Shown here one piece after another: positions 21,583 to 30,857 of a stretch of DNA of 64,000 nucleotides (within the stretch, counting starts at the first letter, position 1; every line of letters begins with the position of its first letter). The notes under the pieces are model-generated. The model had not been told where the DNA came from. It saw only the letters and a program-made list of their open reading frames with translations, and searched no databases. Location: contig NZ_LT629788.1 in NCBI RefSeq assembly GCF_900105805.1, forward strand, positions 4,262,501 through 4,326,500, given 5' to 3'. The translations under genes were made by a program, and so were the position numbers. Source of the DNA: Pseudomonas moraviensis (GTDB lineage Bacteria; Pseudomonadota; Gammaproteobacteria; Pseudomonadales; Pseudomonadaceae).

Positions 21583-21771
21583 AAAAGATCAAGAGCCCCT
21601 CACCCTAACCCTCTCCCGGAGGGAGAGGGGACTGACCGAGTTGTACTCTCGAAGTACATCGACCTGAATTACCGAGTCGAACTCCGGCCGCGAAAGCCAC
21701 GAAGATCTGCTCCCTTCCCCCTCGCCCCCTTGGGGGAGAGGGCTGGGGTGAGGGGGTAAGCTTTTGATCTT
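21583..21771. repeat. long palindromic intergenic element (CCCTCACCC type)
   Basis: About 190 bp flanked by imperfect inverted arms. The left arm has AAAGATCAAGAGCCCCTCAC and then CCCTCTCCC; the right arm has GGGAGAGGGC, GGTGAGGGGG and TTTTGATCTT. The middle carries a smaller GTACTCTCGAAGTAC palindrome. It carries no gene and resembles a MITE-like or REP-like dispersed element. Lies between the alcohol dehydrogenase and agtD. Confidence 0.75.
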
Positions 21772-21775
21772 GATT

Positions 21776-22600
21776 TTAGATCTGAGCGGTGCGCAGTTTT
21801 TCGCTGCGGCCGCGCAACCATTCCAGGGTCAGCAGCAGGATGACGGAGAACGCAATCAGCAACGTCGCCGCCGCCGCAATCGTCGGGCTGAGGTTCTCGC
21901 GAATCCCGCTGAACATCTGCCGTGGCAACGTCGCCTGCTCAGGCCCTGCGAGAAACAGCGTCACCACCACCTCGTCAAACGACGTCGCAAAGGCAAACAG
22001 CGCCCCGGAAATCACCCCGGGCGCAATCAGCGGCAAGGTCACACGGCGGAACGCGGTGAGCGGCGACGCCCCCAGGCTGGCCGCCGCGCGCACCAGATTG
22101 TGATTGAAGCCCTGCAACGTCGCCGACACGGTGATGATCACAAACGGCACCCCCAATACCGCGTGCACGACGATTAGCGAAAAGAAGCTGTTGCCCAGCC
22201 CCAGCGGCGCGAAGAACAGATAGCTCGCCACACCGATGATCACCACCGGCACCACCATCGGCGAAATCACCAGCGCCATCACCAGCGATTTGCCGGGGAA
22301 GTCGCCCCGGGTCAGGCCGATCGCCGCCAGGGTGCCGAAGATCATCGCCAGCACGGTCGCGGCCGGGGCGACGATGATGCTGTTCTTCAGCGCACGCATC
22401 CATTCCGCCGAAGCAAAGAAGTCGTGGTACCACTGCAGCGAGAAGCCCTGCAGCGGATAGACCAGGAAACTTCCCGAGTTGAACGACAGCGGCACGATCA
22501 CCAGCACCGGCAGGATCAGGAACAGCAGGATCAGGCCGCAGAGGATCCGCAGGCTGTAGAACCACACCCGTTCGATGGGCGACATGTAAGGACTCAGCAT
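21776..22600 (-). CDS. agtD: ABC transporter permease, AgtD-like
   Basis: Inner-membrane permease (274 aa) of the polyamine/spermidine type (PotC-like), with about six transmembrane helices and the EAA loop RAAASLGASPLTAFRRVTLPLIAPGV. It is the last of four genes on the minus strand (ATPase, binding protein, two permeases). In P. aeruginosa the syntenic agtABCD operon imports 4-aminobutyrate and 5-aminovalerate; the symbol rests on this synteny and on the adjacent agtSR pair. Start codon ATG at 22600 with an upstream AAGGGGA. Confidence 0.8.
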   Translation of the reverse strand: MLSPYMSPIERVWFYSLRILCGLILLFLILPVLVIVPLSFNSGSFLVYPLQGFSLQWYHDFFASAEWMRALKNSIIVAPAATVLAMIFGTLAAIGLTRGDFPGKSLVMALVISPMVVPVVIIGVASYLFFAPLGLGNSFFSLIVVHAVLGVPFVIITVSATLQGFNHNLVRAAASLGASPLTAFRRVTLPLIAPGVISGALFAFATSFDEVVVTLFLAGPEQATLPRQMFSGIRENLSPTIAAAATLLIAFSVILLLTLEWLRGRSEKLRTAQI

Positions 22601-22612
22601 CGCAAATTCCCC

Positions 22613-23860
22613 TTAGCTCAGGCGCAGGCGACTGGCGCCGACCAGCCAGCTGTAGATCAGATAAAGCACCACGGTCGCCAGCAACAGCAGACCGCCGAGC
22701 GCGGTGGCCATGCCCCAGTTGATGCTGGTGTTGGTGTAAAACGCGACGAAGTAGCTGACCATTTGGTCGTTCGGGCTGCCGAGCAGCGCCGGCGTGATGT
22801 AGTAGCCGATGGCGAGGATGAACACCAACAGGCAGCCGGCGCCGACACCGGCGTAGGTCTGCGGGAAGTACACGCGCCAGAAACTGGCGAACGGATGACA
22901 GCCGAGAGAAATCGCCGCGCGCATGTAGGTTGGCGAGATGCCTTTCATCACGCTGTAGATCGGCAGAATCATGAACGGCAGCAGGATGTGCACCATCGAG
23001 ATGTACACGCCGGTGCGGTTGAACACCAGTTCCAGCGGTTTATCGATGATGCCCATGGCCAGCAGCGCGCTGTTGATCAGGCCGCCGGATTGCAGCAGCA
23101 CGATCCAAGCCGCGACCCGCACCAGAATCGAGGTCCAGAACGGCAGCAGCACCAGAATCATCAACAGGTTGCTCTGCCGCGAAGGCAGGTTCGCCAGCAG
23201 GTAGGCCAGTGGATAGGCGAGCAACAGGCAGATCACGGTGATGACCAGGCCCATCCAGAAGGTACGGGCGAAGATGTCGAGGTAGATCGCCTGATCCGGG
23301 GTGGCCGGGGCCAGTTCGCCCAGGTCGTCGATGCGGTGATCGACTGCCGCCAGCAGGTAATACGGAGTGATGCTACTGGTGTTGCGTTTCACCGCTTGCC
23401 AGTAGGCCGGGTCGCCCCAACGCTCGTCGAGTGCTTCCAGGGCTTCTTTATAGGAGGCCGGTTCGCTGGCGAACGGCAGCGCCCGGGCGGTTTTGGTCAG
23501 CAGGCTGCGATAGCCGGCCAACTCCATGTTCAAGCGCTTGGACAGATCGCCCAGCGTCTGGTTTTTGCGGGCTTCGGCGAGGTCTTCGCTGGCCGCCTTG
23601 TACACCGGCTCGGCAGGCAGGCCACGACCGTCCCAACTGGCGATGGCGGTGACCGTGCGCGGCATGCCGCCAACCACTTCCGGGTTGCCGACGCTTTTAT
23701 AGAGCAGCGCCACGATCGGCACCAGAAACACCAGCAGCAGAAACAGCACCAGCGGCGCAATCAGCGCCTGGGCCTTCCAGCGGTTGACCCGCTCGGCGCG
23801 CTTGAGCTTCTGCTTCAAGGTGGGGCTGGCGCCCTCGTTCAGGGGAACGGCGATGGCCAT
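22613..23860 (-). CDS. agtC: ABC transporter permease, AgtC-like
   Basis: Inner-membrane permease (415 aa) of the PotB type with an enlarged first periplasmic loop (about residues 65-240). The EAA loop RAAISLGCHPFASFWRVYFPQTYAGV is present. The start at 23860 (MAIAVPLNEG) has GGAG 6 nt upstream; the frame remains open to 24043 through a REP element, which I exclude. It is followed by agtD after 12 nt. A REP pair separates it from the binding protein gene. Confidence 0.8.
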   Translation of the reverse strand: MAIAVPLNEGASPTLKQKLKRAERVNRWKAQALIAPLVLFLLLVFLVPIVALLYKSVGNPEVVGGMPRTVTAIASWDGRGLPAEPVYKAASEDLAEARKNQTLGDLSKRLNMELAGYRSLLTKTARALPFASEPASYKEALEALDERWGDPAYWQAVKRNTSSITPYYLLAAVDHRIDDLGELAPATPDQAIYLDIFARTFWMGLVITVICLLLAYPLAYLLANLPSRQSNLLMILVLLPFWTSILVRVAAWIVLLQSGGLINSALLAMGIIDKPLELVFNRTGVYISMVHILLPFMILPIYSVMKGISPTYMRAAISLGCHPFASFWRVYFPQTYAGVGAGCLLVFILAIGYYITPALLGSPNDQMVSYFVAFYTNTSINWGMATALGGLLLLATVVLYLIYSWLVGASRLRLS

Positions 23861-23943
23861 GACGTACTCCGCAAATCTTTGATCGTTACAGAGGTGGCGA
23901 ACCGCCGCTGTTGTGTTGAACCACCACGCTGAGGATGGCGGCC

Positions 23944-24059
23944 CCTGTGGCGAGCGAGCTTGCTCGCGCTGGGCTGCGAAGCGGCCCCAAAATCGGGTTG
24001 GCACTGCCAATTTTGTGAGTGCTGGGCACTCAAGCGGGAGCAAGCTCCCTCGCCACAGG
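23944..24059. repeat. REP-like pair inside the agt operon
   Basis: CCTGTGGCGAGCGAGCTTGC... at the left and a reverse complement ending CCCTCGCCACAGG at the right, with about 70 nt between. It lies between agtB and agtC and is the GTGGCGAGCGAGCTTGC subtype. Confidence 0.8.
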
Positions 24060-24084
24060 AGTTCTCATCCAGTTTTGAGCTGGG

Positions 24085-25128
24085 TTATTTTGCCGCCCAG
24101 GAATTGAAGCGCTGTTCCAGTTGTTCGCCGTTGTCAGCCCAGAAGCTGACGTCGATCTGCACCTGGTTGGCGATGTTTTCCGGGGTGGTCGGCATGTCTT
24201 TCAGGACATCCTTGGCCAGCAGCGGCACGGCCTGGGTGTTGGCCGGGCCGTAGGCGATGTTTTCCGAGTAGGTCTTCTGCTGCTGCGGCTGTACCGAGAA
24301 AGCGATGAATTTCTTCGCCGCTTCCGCGCGCTTGGCGTCCAGACCTTTCGGAATGGCCCAGGCATCGAAGTCGTAGATGCCGCCGTTCCATACCACTTTC
24401 AGATTGGATTCTTTCTGCACCGCCGCGATGCGACCGTTGTAGGCCGAGCTCATCACCACGTCACCGGAAGCGAGGTACTGCGGCGGCTGTGCGCCGGCTT
24501 CCCACCACTGAATGCTTGGCTTGAGCTCATCGAGTTTCTTGAAGGCGCGATCCTGTCCGCCCTTGCTCGCCAGCTCTTTGTAGACGTCTTTCGGCGCCAC
24601 ACCATCGGCCATCAGCGCAAATTCGAGGGTGTACTTGGCGCCTTTGCGCAGGCCACGCTTGCCGGGGAATTTCTTGGTGTCCCAGAAATCCGCCCAACTG
24701 GTCGGTGCAGTTTTCAGCTTGTCAGCGTTGTAAGCCAATACCGTCGACCAAACGAAGAAGCCCACGCCGCAAGGCTGAATCGCGCCTTTGACGTAGTCTT
24801 CGCTCTTGCCGAACAGCGCCGGGTCGAGTTGCTCGAACATGTCTTCGTCGCAACCACGGGACAGCTCTGGCGATTCAACTTCGACCAGGTCCCAGGACAC
24901 GCTCTTGGTGTCGACCATGGCTTTGACCTTGGCCATTTCGCCGTTGTATTCGCCGGCAACGATCTTGCCGTTGCCCGCCGCTTCCCACGGTGCATAGAAG
25001 GCTTTGACTTGCGCCGCCTTGTTCGCCCCGCCAAACGACACCACGGTCAAGTCCGGGCCGGCAGCCATCGCGCCGGTCGCACCCATCAGGCCCAGAGTCA
25101 GGGCGGTGAACTTCAGGGATCTCAACAT
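24085..25128 (-). CDS. agtB: ABC transporter periplasmic binding protein, AgtB-like
   Basis: Periplasmic solute-binding protein (347 aa) of the PotD/PotF type. A signal peptide (MLRSLKFTALTLGLMGATGAMA) is cleaved about residue 22. Ligand-binding residues are not readable with certainty, but WDLVEVESPELSRG, GVGFFVWSTVLAYN and QWWEAGAQPPQYLASGDVVM are family-typical. It follows the ATPase gene after 60 nt. In P. aeruginosa the Agt binding protein takes 5-aminovalerate and GABA; specificity here is inferred from synteny. Confidence 0.8.
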   Translation of the reverse strand: MLRSLKFTALTLGLMGATGAMAAGPDLTVVSFGGANKAAQVKAFYAPWEAAGNGKIVAGEYNGEMAKVKAMVDTKSVSWDLVEVESPELSRGCDEDMFEQLDPALFGKSEDYVKGAIQPCGVGFFVWSTVLAYNADKLKTAPTSWADFWDTKKFPGKRGLRKGAKYTLEFALMADGVAPKDVYKELASKGGQDRAFKKLDELKPSIQWWEAGAQPPQYLASGDVVMSSAYNGRIAAVQKESNLKVVWNGGIYDFDAWAIPKGLDAKRAEAAKKFIAFSVQPQQQKTYSENIAYGPANTQAVPLLAKDVLKDMPTTPENIANQVQIDVSFWADNGEQLEQRFNSWAAK

Positions 25129-25188
25129 TTATTGTTCTCTCCACGTGCAGGGTTGGTGTTGGTATTGCCGGGGCGCTTGGTGCGCCTC

Positions 25189-26313
25189 TTAATGCGCTTC
25201 TGAAAGCGGATCGAGCGCGCGTACGTGCTCGACCTGCCAGCCAAGCGGTACCACGTCACCGACGCTGAGCGCAGGATCGAGCTCGGCAATCGGCTGTTTC
25301 ACGAAGAAGTCGCTCTTGCCGCAGACTTCCAGGCGCACCCGAACGTGGTCGCCCAGATAGATGAATTCCGCCACCCTCCCTGAGAAGCGGTTGACACATT
25401 GATCGCTCGAACCATTGAGGCTGACGCGTTCCGGACGGATCGACAGGGTCACCGGCTCGCCGGTCTGGCCGACGTTGACTGCCAGCGCCTCGACCTTTTC
25501 GCCACGGCCCAACTCGACCACACAACGCTCGCCGCTCTGGCTGAGCAGGCGGCCGTTGAGGCGGTTGTTCTCGCCGATGAAGTTGGCGACGAAAGTGTTC
25601 TTCGGCTCTTCATACAGCGTGCGTGGCGGCGCGATCTGCTGGATCTCGCCTTGATGGAACACGGCAACACGGTCGGACATGGTCAGCGCTTCACCCTGAT
25701 CGTGGGTCACGTAGACCACGGTCACGCCGAGGCGCTGGTGCAGGTGCTTGATCTCCATCTGCATGTGTTCACGCAATTGCTTGTCGAGGGCGCCGAGGGG
25801 TTCGTCCATCAGCACCAGTTGCGGTTCGAACACCAAGGCGCGGGCCAATGCCACGCGCTGCTGCTGACCACCAGACAACTGCGCCGGATAGCGCGAAGCG
25901 AAGGCATCGAGCTGAACCATGCTGAGGACTTTCTTTACCCGCTCGCTGACATCACTTTTGTTCAGGCCACGCACGGTCAGCGGAAACGCAAGGTTCTCTG
26001 CGACGGTCATGTGCGGGAACAGCGCGTAGTTCTGGAACACCATGCCGATGTCACGCTTGTGCGGCGGTACGTTGTTGATCGAACGCCCGGCGAGGAGGAT
26101 TTCCCCGGCGGTCGGTGTTTCGAAACCGGCGAGCATCATCAGGCTGGTGGTCTTGCCGGAACCGGACGGCCCGAGCAGGGTGAGAAATTCGCCTTTGCGA
26201 ATGTCCAGATTGAGGTCTTTGACGATCAGGTTCTCGCCGTCGTAGCTCTTCTGCACACCACGAAAGCTGACCAGCACATCACTGGTCCCTGCGCTTGTAT
26301 AGACCTGGCTCAT
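25189..26313 (-). CDS. agtA: ABC transporter ATPase, AgtA-like
   Basis: ATP-binding subunit of 374 aa of the spermidine/putrescine (PotA) family. Walker A is GPSGSGKTT, the signature LSGGQQQRVALARAL, and Walker B VLMDEPLGALD; a C-terminal TOBE domain (about 285-360) follows. The start is 26313 (MSQVYTSAG); the frame is open to 26409. It heads the agtABCD-like operon. Upstream are an 18-bp palindrome and a REP pair (see other entries). Confidence 0.85.
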   Translation of the reverse strand: MSQVYTSAGTSDVLVSFRGVQKSYDGENLIVKDLNLDIRKGEFLTLLGPSGSGKTTSLMMLAGFETPTAGEILLAGRSINNVPPHKRDIGMVFQNYALFPHMTVAENLAFPLTVRGLNKSDVSERVKKVLSMVQLDAFASRYPAQLSGGQQQRVALARALVFEPQLVLMDEPLGALDKQLREHMQMEIKHLHQRLGVTVVYVTHDQGEALTMSDRVAVFHQGEIQQIAPPRTLYEEPKNTFVANFIGENNRLNGRLLSQSGERCVVELGRGEKVEALAVNVGQTGEPVTLSIRPERVSLNGSSDQCVNRFSGRVAEFIYLGDHVRVRLEVCGKSDFFVKQPIAELDPALSVGDVVPLGWQVEHVRALDPLSEAH

Positions 26314-26648
26314 ACCCACACCCTTGCTGTTGATGACTGCTTGTTCATCAAGCCTAGTGGCTGGCGCCAGCCACGCAAATCGGGGCGCAGGAGAGAATCG
26401 CTTAAGCACAATGGAAGGTTCGGGGTAGGGATTGCCCTACAAGGATGGCGCTAATGGATAAAGCAGTGGCGAGCGGTGAGCTGCAAGCCGCAAGCAAGGG
26501 CAAAAGCGGCTGTCGCTAATGGATATGCCTGCACGCAGATCCATTGTAGGAGTGAGCCTGCTCGCGATAGCGGTGCATCAGTCACTGAATTGTTTTCAGG
26601 AAGGACGCTATCGCGAGCAGGCTCACTCCTACAGTTGATAGCGGTGGG
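26314..26648. promoter_or_regulatory. agtA upstream region with inverted repeats
   Basis: This 335-nt gap before agtA holds no gene. A perfect 18-bp palindrome, GTGGCTGGCGCCAGCCAC, is at 26357-26374, about 45-60 nt from the start codon, and a GCTTG-TTCAT-CAAGC inverted repeat is at 26339-26353. Both are candidate operator or RNA structures. The distal part is a REP pair. Confidence 0.5.
26545..26633. repeat. REP pair (inverted) between agtR and agtA
   Basis: TGTAGGAGTGAGCCTGCTCG... (from 26545) and its reverse complement (to 26633), the TAGGAGTGAG subtype. Confidence 0.9.
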
Positions 26649-27296
26649 TCAGAGGAGTTTGTGTTCCATCGCGTATTTCACCAGTTCCGCCAGCGAGGTG
26701 ATGTTGAGCTTTTGCATCAGCCGCGCCTTGTGGGTGCTGATGGTCTTGCTGCTCAGGGCCAGTTGCTGGGCGATATCGTTGACGTTGGCGCCCTGGGCCA
26801 GGCGTTCGAACACCGAGAATTCGCGTTCGGACAACAGCGAATGCAGCGGCCGCGTGTCGGTCAGCCCGACTTCGAAGACCATGCGGTCGGCCAGTTCCGG
26901 GTCAATGTAGCGCCCACCCGCCGCGACCTTGCGGATCGCCGTAAGCAGCAGCGCCGGATCGCTGTCCTTGGTCGCATACCCGGCCGCGCCGACCTTCAAT
27001 GCGCGCGCAGCCATTTGCGCTTCGTCGTGCATCGACAGCACCAGAATCGCCGGCGGGTTGTTCAGCGCACGGATGCGCGGGATCGCTTCCAGGCCATTGA
27101 CCCCGGGCATGGAGATGTCCAGCAGCACCACTTCGCACGGCACGCTGCGCAGGGTTTCCAGCAGTTGCTCGCCATTGCTCGCCTCCCCCACCACTTGCAG
27201 ATCCTTGGCCAGGCCGATCAATTGCTTGATGCCCTCGCGGACGATGGTGTGGTCTTCGGCTACCAGTACACGGATCACGTTCTTCTCCTCAGCCAA
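26649..27296 (-). CDS. agtR: LuxR-family response regulator AgtR
   Basis: NarL/FixJ-type response regulator of 215 aa. The receiver domain has the acidic pocket VAEDHTIVREG and phospho-acceptor D60 in VVLLDISMPGVNG. The C-terminal LuxR helix-turn-helix is LSEREFSVFERLAQGANVND with SSKTISTHKARLMQKLNI. It follows the sensor kinase gene (agtS) with a REP between. In P. aeruginosa the AgtS-AgtR pair responds to 5-aminovalerate/GABA and activates the transporter; the name is by synteny. Confidence 0.85.
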   Translation of the reverse strand: MAEEKNVIRVLVAEDHTIVREGIKQLIGLAKDLQVVGEASNGEQLLETLRSVPCEVVLLDISMPGVNGLEAIPRIRALNNPPAILVLSMHDEAQMAARALKVGAAGYATKDSDPALLLTAIRKVAAGGRYIDPELADRMVFEVGLTDTRPLHSLLSEREFSVFERLAQGANVNDIAQQLALSSKTISTHKARLMQKLNITSLAELVKYAMEHKLL

Positions 27297-27301
27297 AATA
27301 T

Positions 27302-27369
27302 TTCGCGAGCAGGCTCGCTCCCACCTTGGAATGCATTCTCCCCGGTGGGAGCGAGCCTGCTCGCGAAGG
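27302..27369. repeat. REP pair (inverted) between agtS and agtR
   Basis: TTCGCGAGCAGGCTCGCTCC... (27302 onward) and its reverse complement (to 27369). It occupies the 97-nt gap of the two-component pair. Confidence 0.92.
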
Positions 27370-27393
27370 CGTCAGCACTCACAACACAAACCT

Positions 27394-29790
27394 TCAGACC
27401 TCACTCACCGGCACCCACACCTTAAGACTGGTGCCCTCCCCCGGCTCGCTCTCCAGCTCCAGCCGCCCGCCCATGATCAGCACCCGCTCACGCATGCCGA
27501 CCAGGCCAAACGACGTCGGCCGATCTTCAGCGGTGACAAATCCCACGCCATCATCGCTGACGGTCAGACACAATTCATCGCCCGCAAGCGCCAGCGTCAA
27601 TTCCACCGTGTGCGCCTGAGCATGACGCATCACGTTGGTCAGCGCCTCCTGCAAAATCCGGAACAGCCCCACCGCTTTGGCATCGCTGAGCGCCGGCAGG
27701 TTGTCCGGCACCTGCACCAGACACGGAATCTGCGTGCGCGCCTCGAAGCGCCGCGCCTGCCACTCGATCGCCGAGGCAATCCCGGCATCGAGGATCGGCG
27801 GGCGCAACGCCGTCGCCACATCGCGCACCAGCTGAAATAGTTGTGCGATCAGGCGCTTCATGCTGTTGAGCCGTTCGTTCAGACCCGGATCGAGTTGCGC
27901 GTAGGCCAGTTCGCACATCGATGTCTCCAGTTTCAGCACGGTGAGCATCTGCCCCAGCTCATCATGAACTTCGCGGGCGATGCGCGCCTTCTCTTCTTCG
28001 CGCACGCTCTCCAGGTGCGCCGACAATTCACGCAACTGCTCGCGCGAAGCCGCCAGTTCCAGCTCGATGCGTTTGCTTTCGCTGATGTCCCAGACGATGC
28101 CGTCCCACACGTAGGCGCCGTCCTCCAGTTGTCGGGTGATCGCCTTGATCTCGGCCCAGCGCTGCTCGCCCTGGCGCGTGACGATGCGGCCCTGCCACGA
28201 CCAGTCGCTGTCGGTGTCCAGCGCCTGATCCTGGGTGCGGTGATAACTGGCCTTGTCGTCGGGATGCACCAGACTGCGCAGGCCCATGTCGCGGTGAGCA
28301 ATGGCCGCCGGCGCGTAGCCGACCAGCGTCTCGCTGCCCTCGCTGATGTAGGCAAAGTCGATCTGCCCGGTGACCGGCGCCCGTTCCAGCCGAAACACCA
28401 GGCCCGGGACGTTGGCGGCGATGCCTTGCAGGCGCGCTTCACTTTCCTGCAAAGCGGCCAGTGCGCGGCGCCGATCGGTGACGTCGGTGAGGTAGACCAC
28501 CAGATATTCACTGTCACGAAAGCGCAGAAAACTCAGGGACACATCCGCCGGCAACACGCTGCCGTCGGCACGCAGGCAACTGGTTTCGAAGCTCAGCGGC
28601 CCTTCTTCACTGGCCCGCGCACGCTTCCACAGATTGAGCCAGCGGTCCATGTGCAGGCCGGGCTCGAAGTCGATCAGCGGCCGCTCGATCAGCCCGCCCG
28701 AGGGATAACCGAGCATGTTTTCCGCTGCGCGGTTGGCGTAGCGCACATGGCTGTCCCAATTGACCCACAGAATGCCAACGGTGCTTTGGTCGATGGAAAA
28801 CTGCGTCAGCCGCAGCGCTTCTTCACTGGCTGCGCGCAACGCGATGTCCTCGCGGGCGCTGAGCAGGCGCTGTTCGAGGCTGTGCTGTTGGCGTCGCTGC
28901 CAGACCACGATCGCCACGCAACTGAACAGCATCGCGGCAAACAACAGGCTGAGGTTCTGCCAGAACCCCGGCGATTCGGCCAGCCGTGGGTATTTCGGTT
29001 GCAGCCACTGATTGTGCAGTTGTTCCAGATCCTTGGCCGGAATCGCACGCAAGGCGCTCTGGACGATGCCGGCCAGTTCCGGCCAATCCCGCCGTGACGC
29101 CACGCGCAGCAATTGCGGCAGGCCGATATCGCCGACCACCACCAGTTCGGCGAACTCCGGCTCCACCGAAAGGCGTCCCAACTGTGCTTCATCAACCACT
29201 GCGTAGGAGGCCTGCTGACTCAACAGCAACTGCAACGCCTGACGCTCCAACGGCACGCCTTGCAGATTCAGGTGCGGATAGTTGCTGCGCAGATAATCGG
29301 CGGTGCTGCTCGGCATGCGCACGGCGACGCGAGTCTGGCTGTCGAGTTTTTCCAGATCGACTGCGCCGCTGCTTTTCTGGTCGCTGACCACCAGCTGCGG
29401 CACGCGCATGTACGGGTCGGAAAATTGCCAGAGGCGCAGCGCGCCCGGCGTTTGACTCAGACCTGGGGCGATATCGATCTCACCCTCGCGCAACGCGCTT
29501 TCCAACTGCCCGAGGTCCTGGAAATTGCGCCAGCTCAGTTCCACGCCCAGGGTTCTGGCGAGCAGTTTCATCAACTCGACATTGGCCCCGGACAGGCGCT
29601 GCAGGCGCCGATCATAAGTCGCGTAGGGCGCCTGCAGGACCAGGCCGACGCGCAACTCATTGTGCTGCGCCAGCCATTGCTGCTGCTCTGGCGTCAGTTG
29701 CGCGGCATGGGCCGATGGCGCAGGCGCCGCCCAGCCCATCAAGGGAAACCACAAACAGCCGATAACCCACAGGCAGCAAAATCGCTTCAT
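27394..29790 (-). CDS. agtS: sensor histidine kinase AgtS with periplasmic ligand-binding domain
   Basis: Membrane sensor kinase of 798 aa. A signal peptide/anchor is followed by a periplasmic SBP_bac_3-type domain (about residues 30-265), a transmembrane helix (about 279-297), two PAS domains (about 330-445 and 455-575), a HisKA_3 dimerisation region with the phospho-acceptor histidine near 609 (IAREVHDELGQ), and a C-terminal HATPase (LTNVMRHAQAH, DDGVGF). The start ATG at 29790 has GAGA upstream; a TTG at 29811 is also in frame. The ligand-binding domain fits direct sensing of an amino acid or its derivative. Confidence 0.87.
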   Translation of the reverse strand: MKRFCCLWVIGCLWFPLMGWAAPAPSAHAAQLTPEQQQWLAQHNELRVGLVLQAPYATYDRRLQRLSGANVELMKLLARTLGVELSWRNFQDLGQLESALREGEIDIAPGLSQTPGALRLWQFSDPYMRVPQLVVSDQKSSGAVDLEKLDSQTRVAVRMPSSTADYLRSNYPHLNLQGVPLERQALQLLLSQQASYAVVDEAQLGRLSVEPEFAELVVVGDIGLPQLLRVASRRDWPELAGIVQSALRAIPAKDLEQLHNQWLQPKYPRLAESPGFWQNLSLLFAAMLFSCVAIVVWQRRQQHSLEQRLLSAREDIALRAASEEALRLTQFSIDQSTVGILWVNWDSHVRYANRAAENMLGYPSGGLIERPLIDFEPGLHMDRWLNLWKRARASEEGPLSFETSCLRADGSVLPADVSLSFLRFRDSEYLVVYLTDVTDRRRALAALQESEARLQGIAANVPGLVFRLERAPVTGQIDFAYISEGSETLVGYAPAAIAHRDMGLRSLVHPDDKASYHRTQDQALDTDSDWSWQGRIVTRQGEQRWAEIKAITRQLEDGAYVWDGIVWDISESKRIELELAASREQLRELSAHLESVREEEKARIAREVHDELGQMLTVLKLETSMCELAYAQLDPGLNERLNSMKRLIAQLFQLVRDVATALRPPILDAGIASAIEWQARRFEARTQIPCLVQVPDNLPALSDAKAVGLFRILQEALTNVMRHAQAHTVELTLALAGDELCLTVSDDGVGFVTAEDRPTSFGLVGMRERVLIMGGRLELESEPGEGTSLKVWVPVSEV

Positions 29791-29863
29791 TGAAGTCTCA
29801 TACACTGACAAATTCTGACCAACCCATTAGGCTGCCGGGATACTTTCTGGCCTGGAATAACCG

Positions 29864-30850
29864 ATGCCCTCTGTCTACCGCCTGGCACTGCCAGCATTGT
29901 GCCTGTCGCTGATCCTGCCCTGTGCGTTTTCCGTCGAAGCCGCCGACCCGGCGCCCCCCGCCACGGACAAGCCCGCCGAAGAAAAACCGGCCGAGCGCCA
30001 GCCACTGCTTGAGCGTAGTCAGGAAGAGGCGGCCGCACTGCAACGTAAACTGCCGGCGCAAGAGCAGCAACAGTTACAGGCTGGCAGCGACACCTTCCTC
30101 GCCCTGTGGAAACCGGCCAACAGCGCCGAGCCCAAAGGTGCGGTGATCATCGTTCCCGGTGTTGGCGAAACCGCTGACTGGCCGCAGGCCGTCGGCCCGT
30201 TGCGGCGCAAATTGCCGGACGCCGGTTGGAGCACCCTGAGCATCACCCTGCCCGATCTGCAAGGCGACGCCATCGCCCCACGCGTGATCGAACCGGCCGC
30301 GGCGCCGAAAGCCCCGGAAACCACGAGCAAAGACGCGACCACTGCGCAACCGATCGAACAAGCCGCTGGCGGTGAAGCGGAAGTTGCTGAACAGGTCGTG
30401 GCGCAAACCAGCGAAGAACAAGCCAAGGCCGATGCCGAACGCGTCTTCGGACGGATCGACGCAGCGATCGCCTACGCCGAACAGCAGAGCGCGCGCAGCA
30501 TTGTCGTGCTCGGTCACGGCACCGGTGCCTACTGGGCGGCGCGTTTTCTCAGCGAGCGACAAACGCCTCAGGTGGAAAAACTGGTCATGGTTGACGCGCA
30601 AGCACCGGCCAAAGCCCTGCCGCCACTCGCCGAACTGACGCCGACGCTGAAGCTGCCGACGGCGGATATTTTCTATATGGACAAAGCCCTCGATCGCAAC
30701 GCGGCGCTGGAGCGCATGCAGGCCAGCAAGCGCCTGAAGACCTCGGCGTTCAGCCAGGTCGCGTTGAAGGTGTTGCCGGACAAAAAGGCTGAGCAGGAAC
30801 AGCTGGTTCGACGGGTGCGGGGCTGGTTGAATCCACAAAATACGGACTGA
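29864..30850 (+). CDS. DUF3530 alpha/beta hydrolase family protein
   Basis: Exported protein of 328 aa with a signal peptide (cleaved near EAA, about residue 24) and a Pro/Glu-rich linker. An alpha/beta hydrolase fold is suggested by the VIIVPGVGETADWP oxyanion region, a VVLGHGTGAYWAARFL nucleophile elbow in which glycine-histidine-glycine is followed by threonine rather than serine, and a late acidic region. A low-complexity insert (residues 145-190, AAAPKAPETT...) sits mid-protein. No enzyme activity is established for the family. It is divergent from agtS. Confidence 0.75.
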   Translation: MPSVYRLALPALCLSLILPCAFSVEAADPAPPATDKPAEEKPAERQPLLERSQEEAAALQRKLPAQEQQQLQAGSDTFLALWKPANSAEPKGAVIIVPGVGETADWPQAVGPLRRKLPDAGWSTLSITLPDLQGDAIAPRVIEPAAAPKAPETTSKDATTAQPIEQAAGGEAEVAEQVVAQTSEEQAKADAERVFGRIDAAIAYAEQQSARSIVVLGHGTGAYWAARFLSERQTPQVEKLVMVDAQAPAKALPPLAELTPTLKLPTADIFYMDKALDRNAALERMQASKRLKTSAFSQVALKVLPDKKAEQEQLVRRVRGWLNPQNTD

Positions 30851-30857
30851 TAAAAGC

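Noticed and set aside
23861..24043. Longer agtC start at 24043
   Set aside because: It would translate the REP element; ATG at 23860 has a good GGAG and hydrophobic start.
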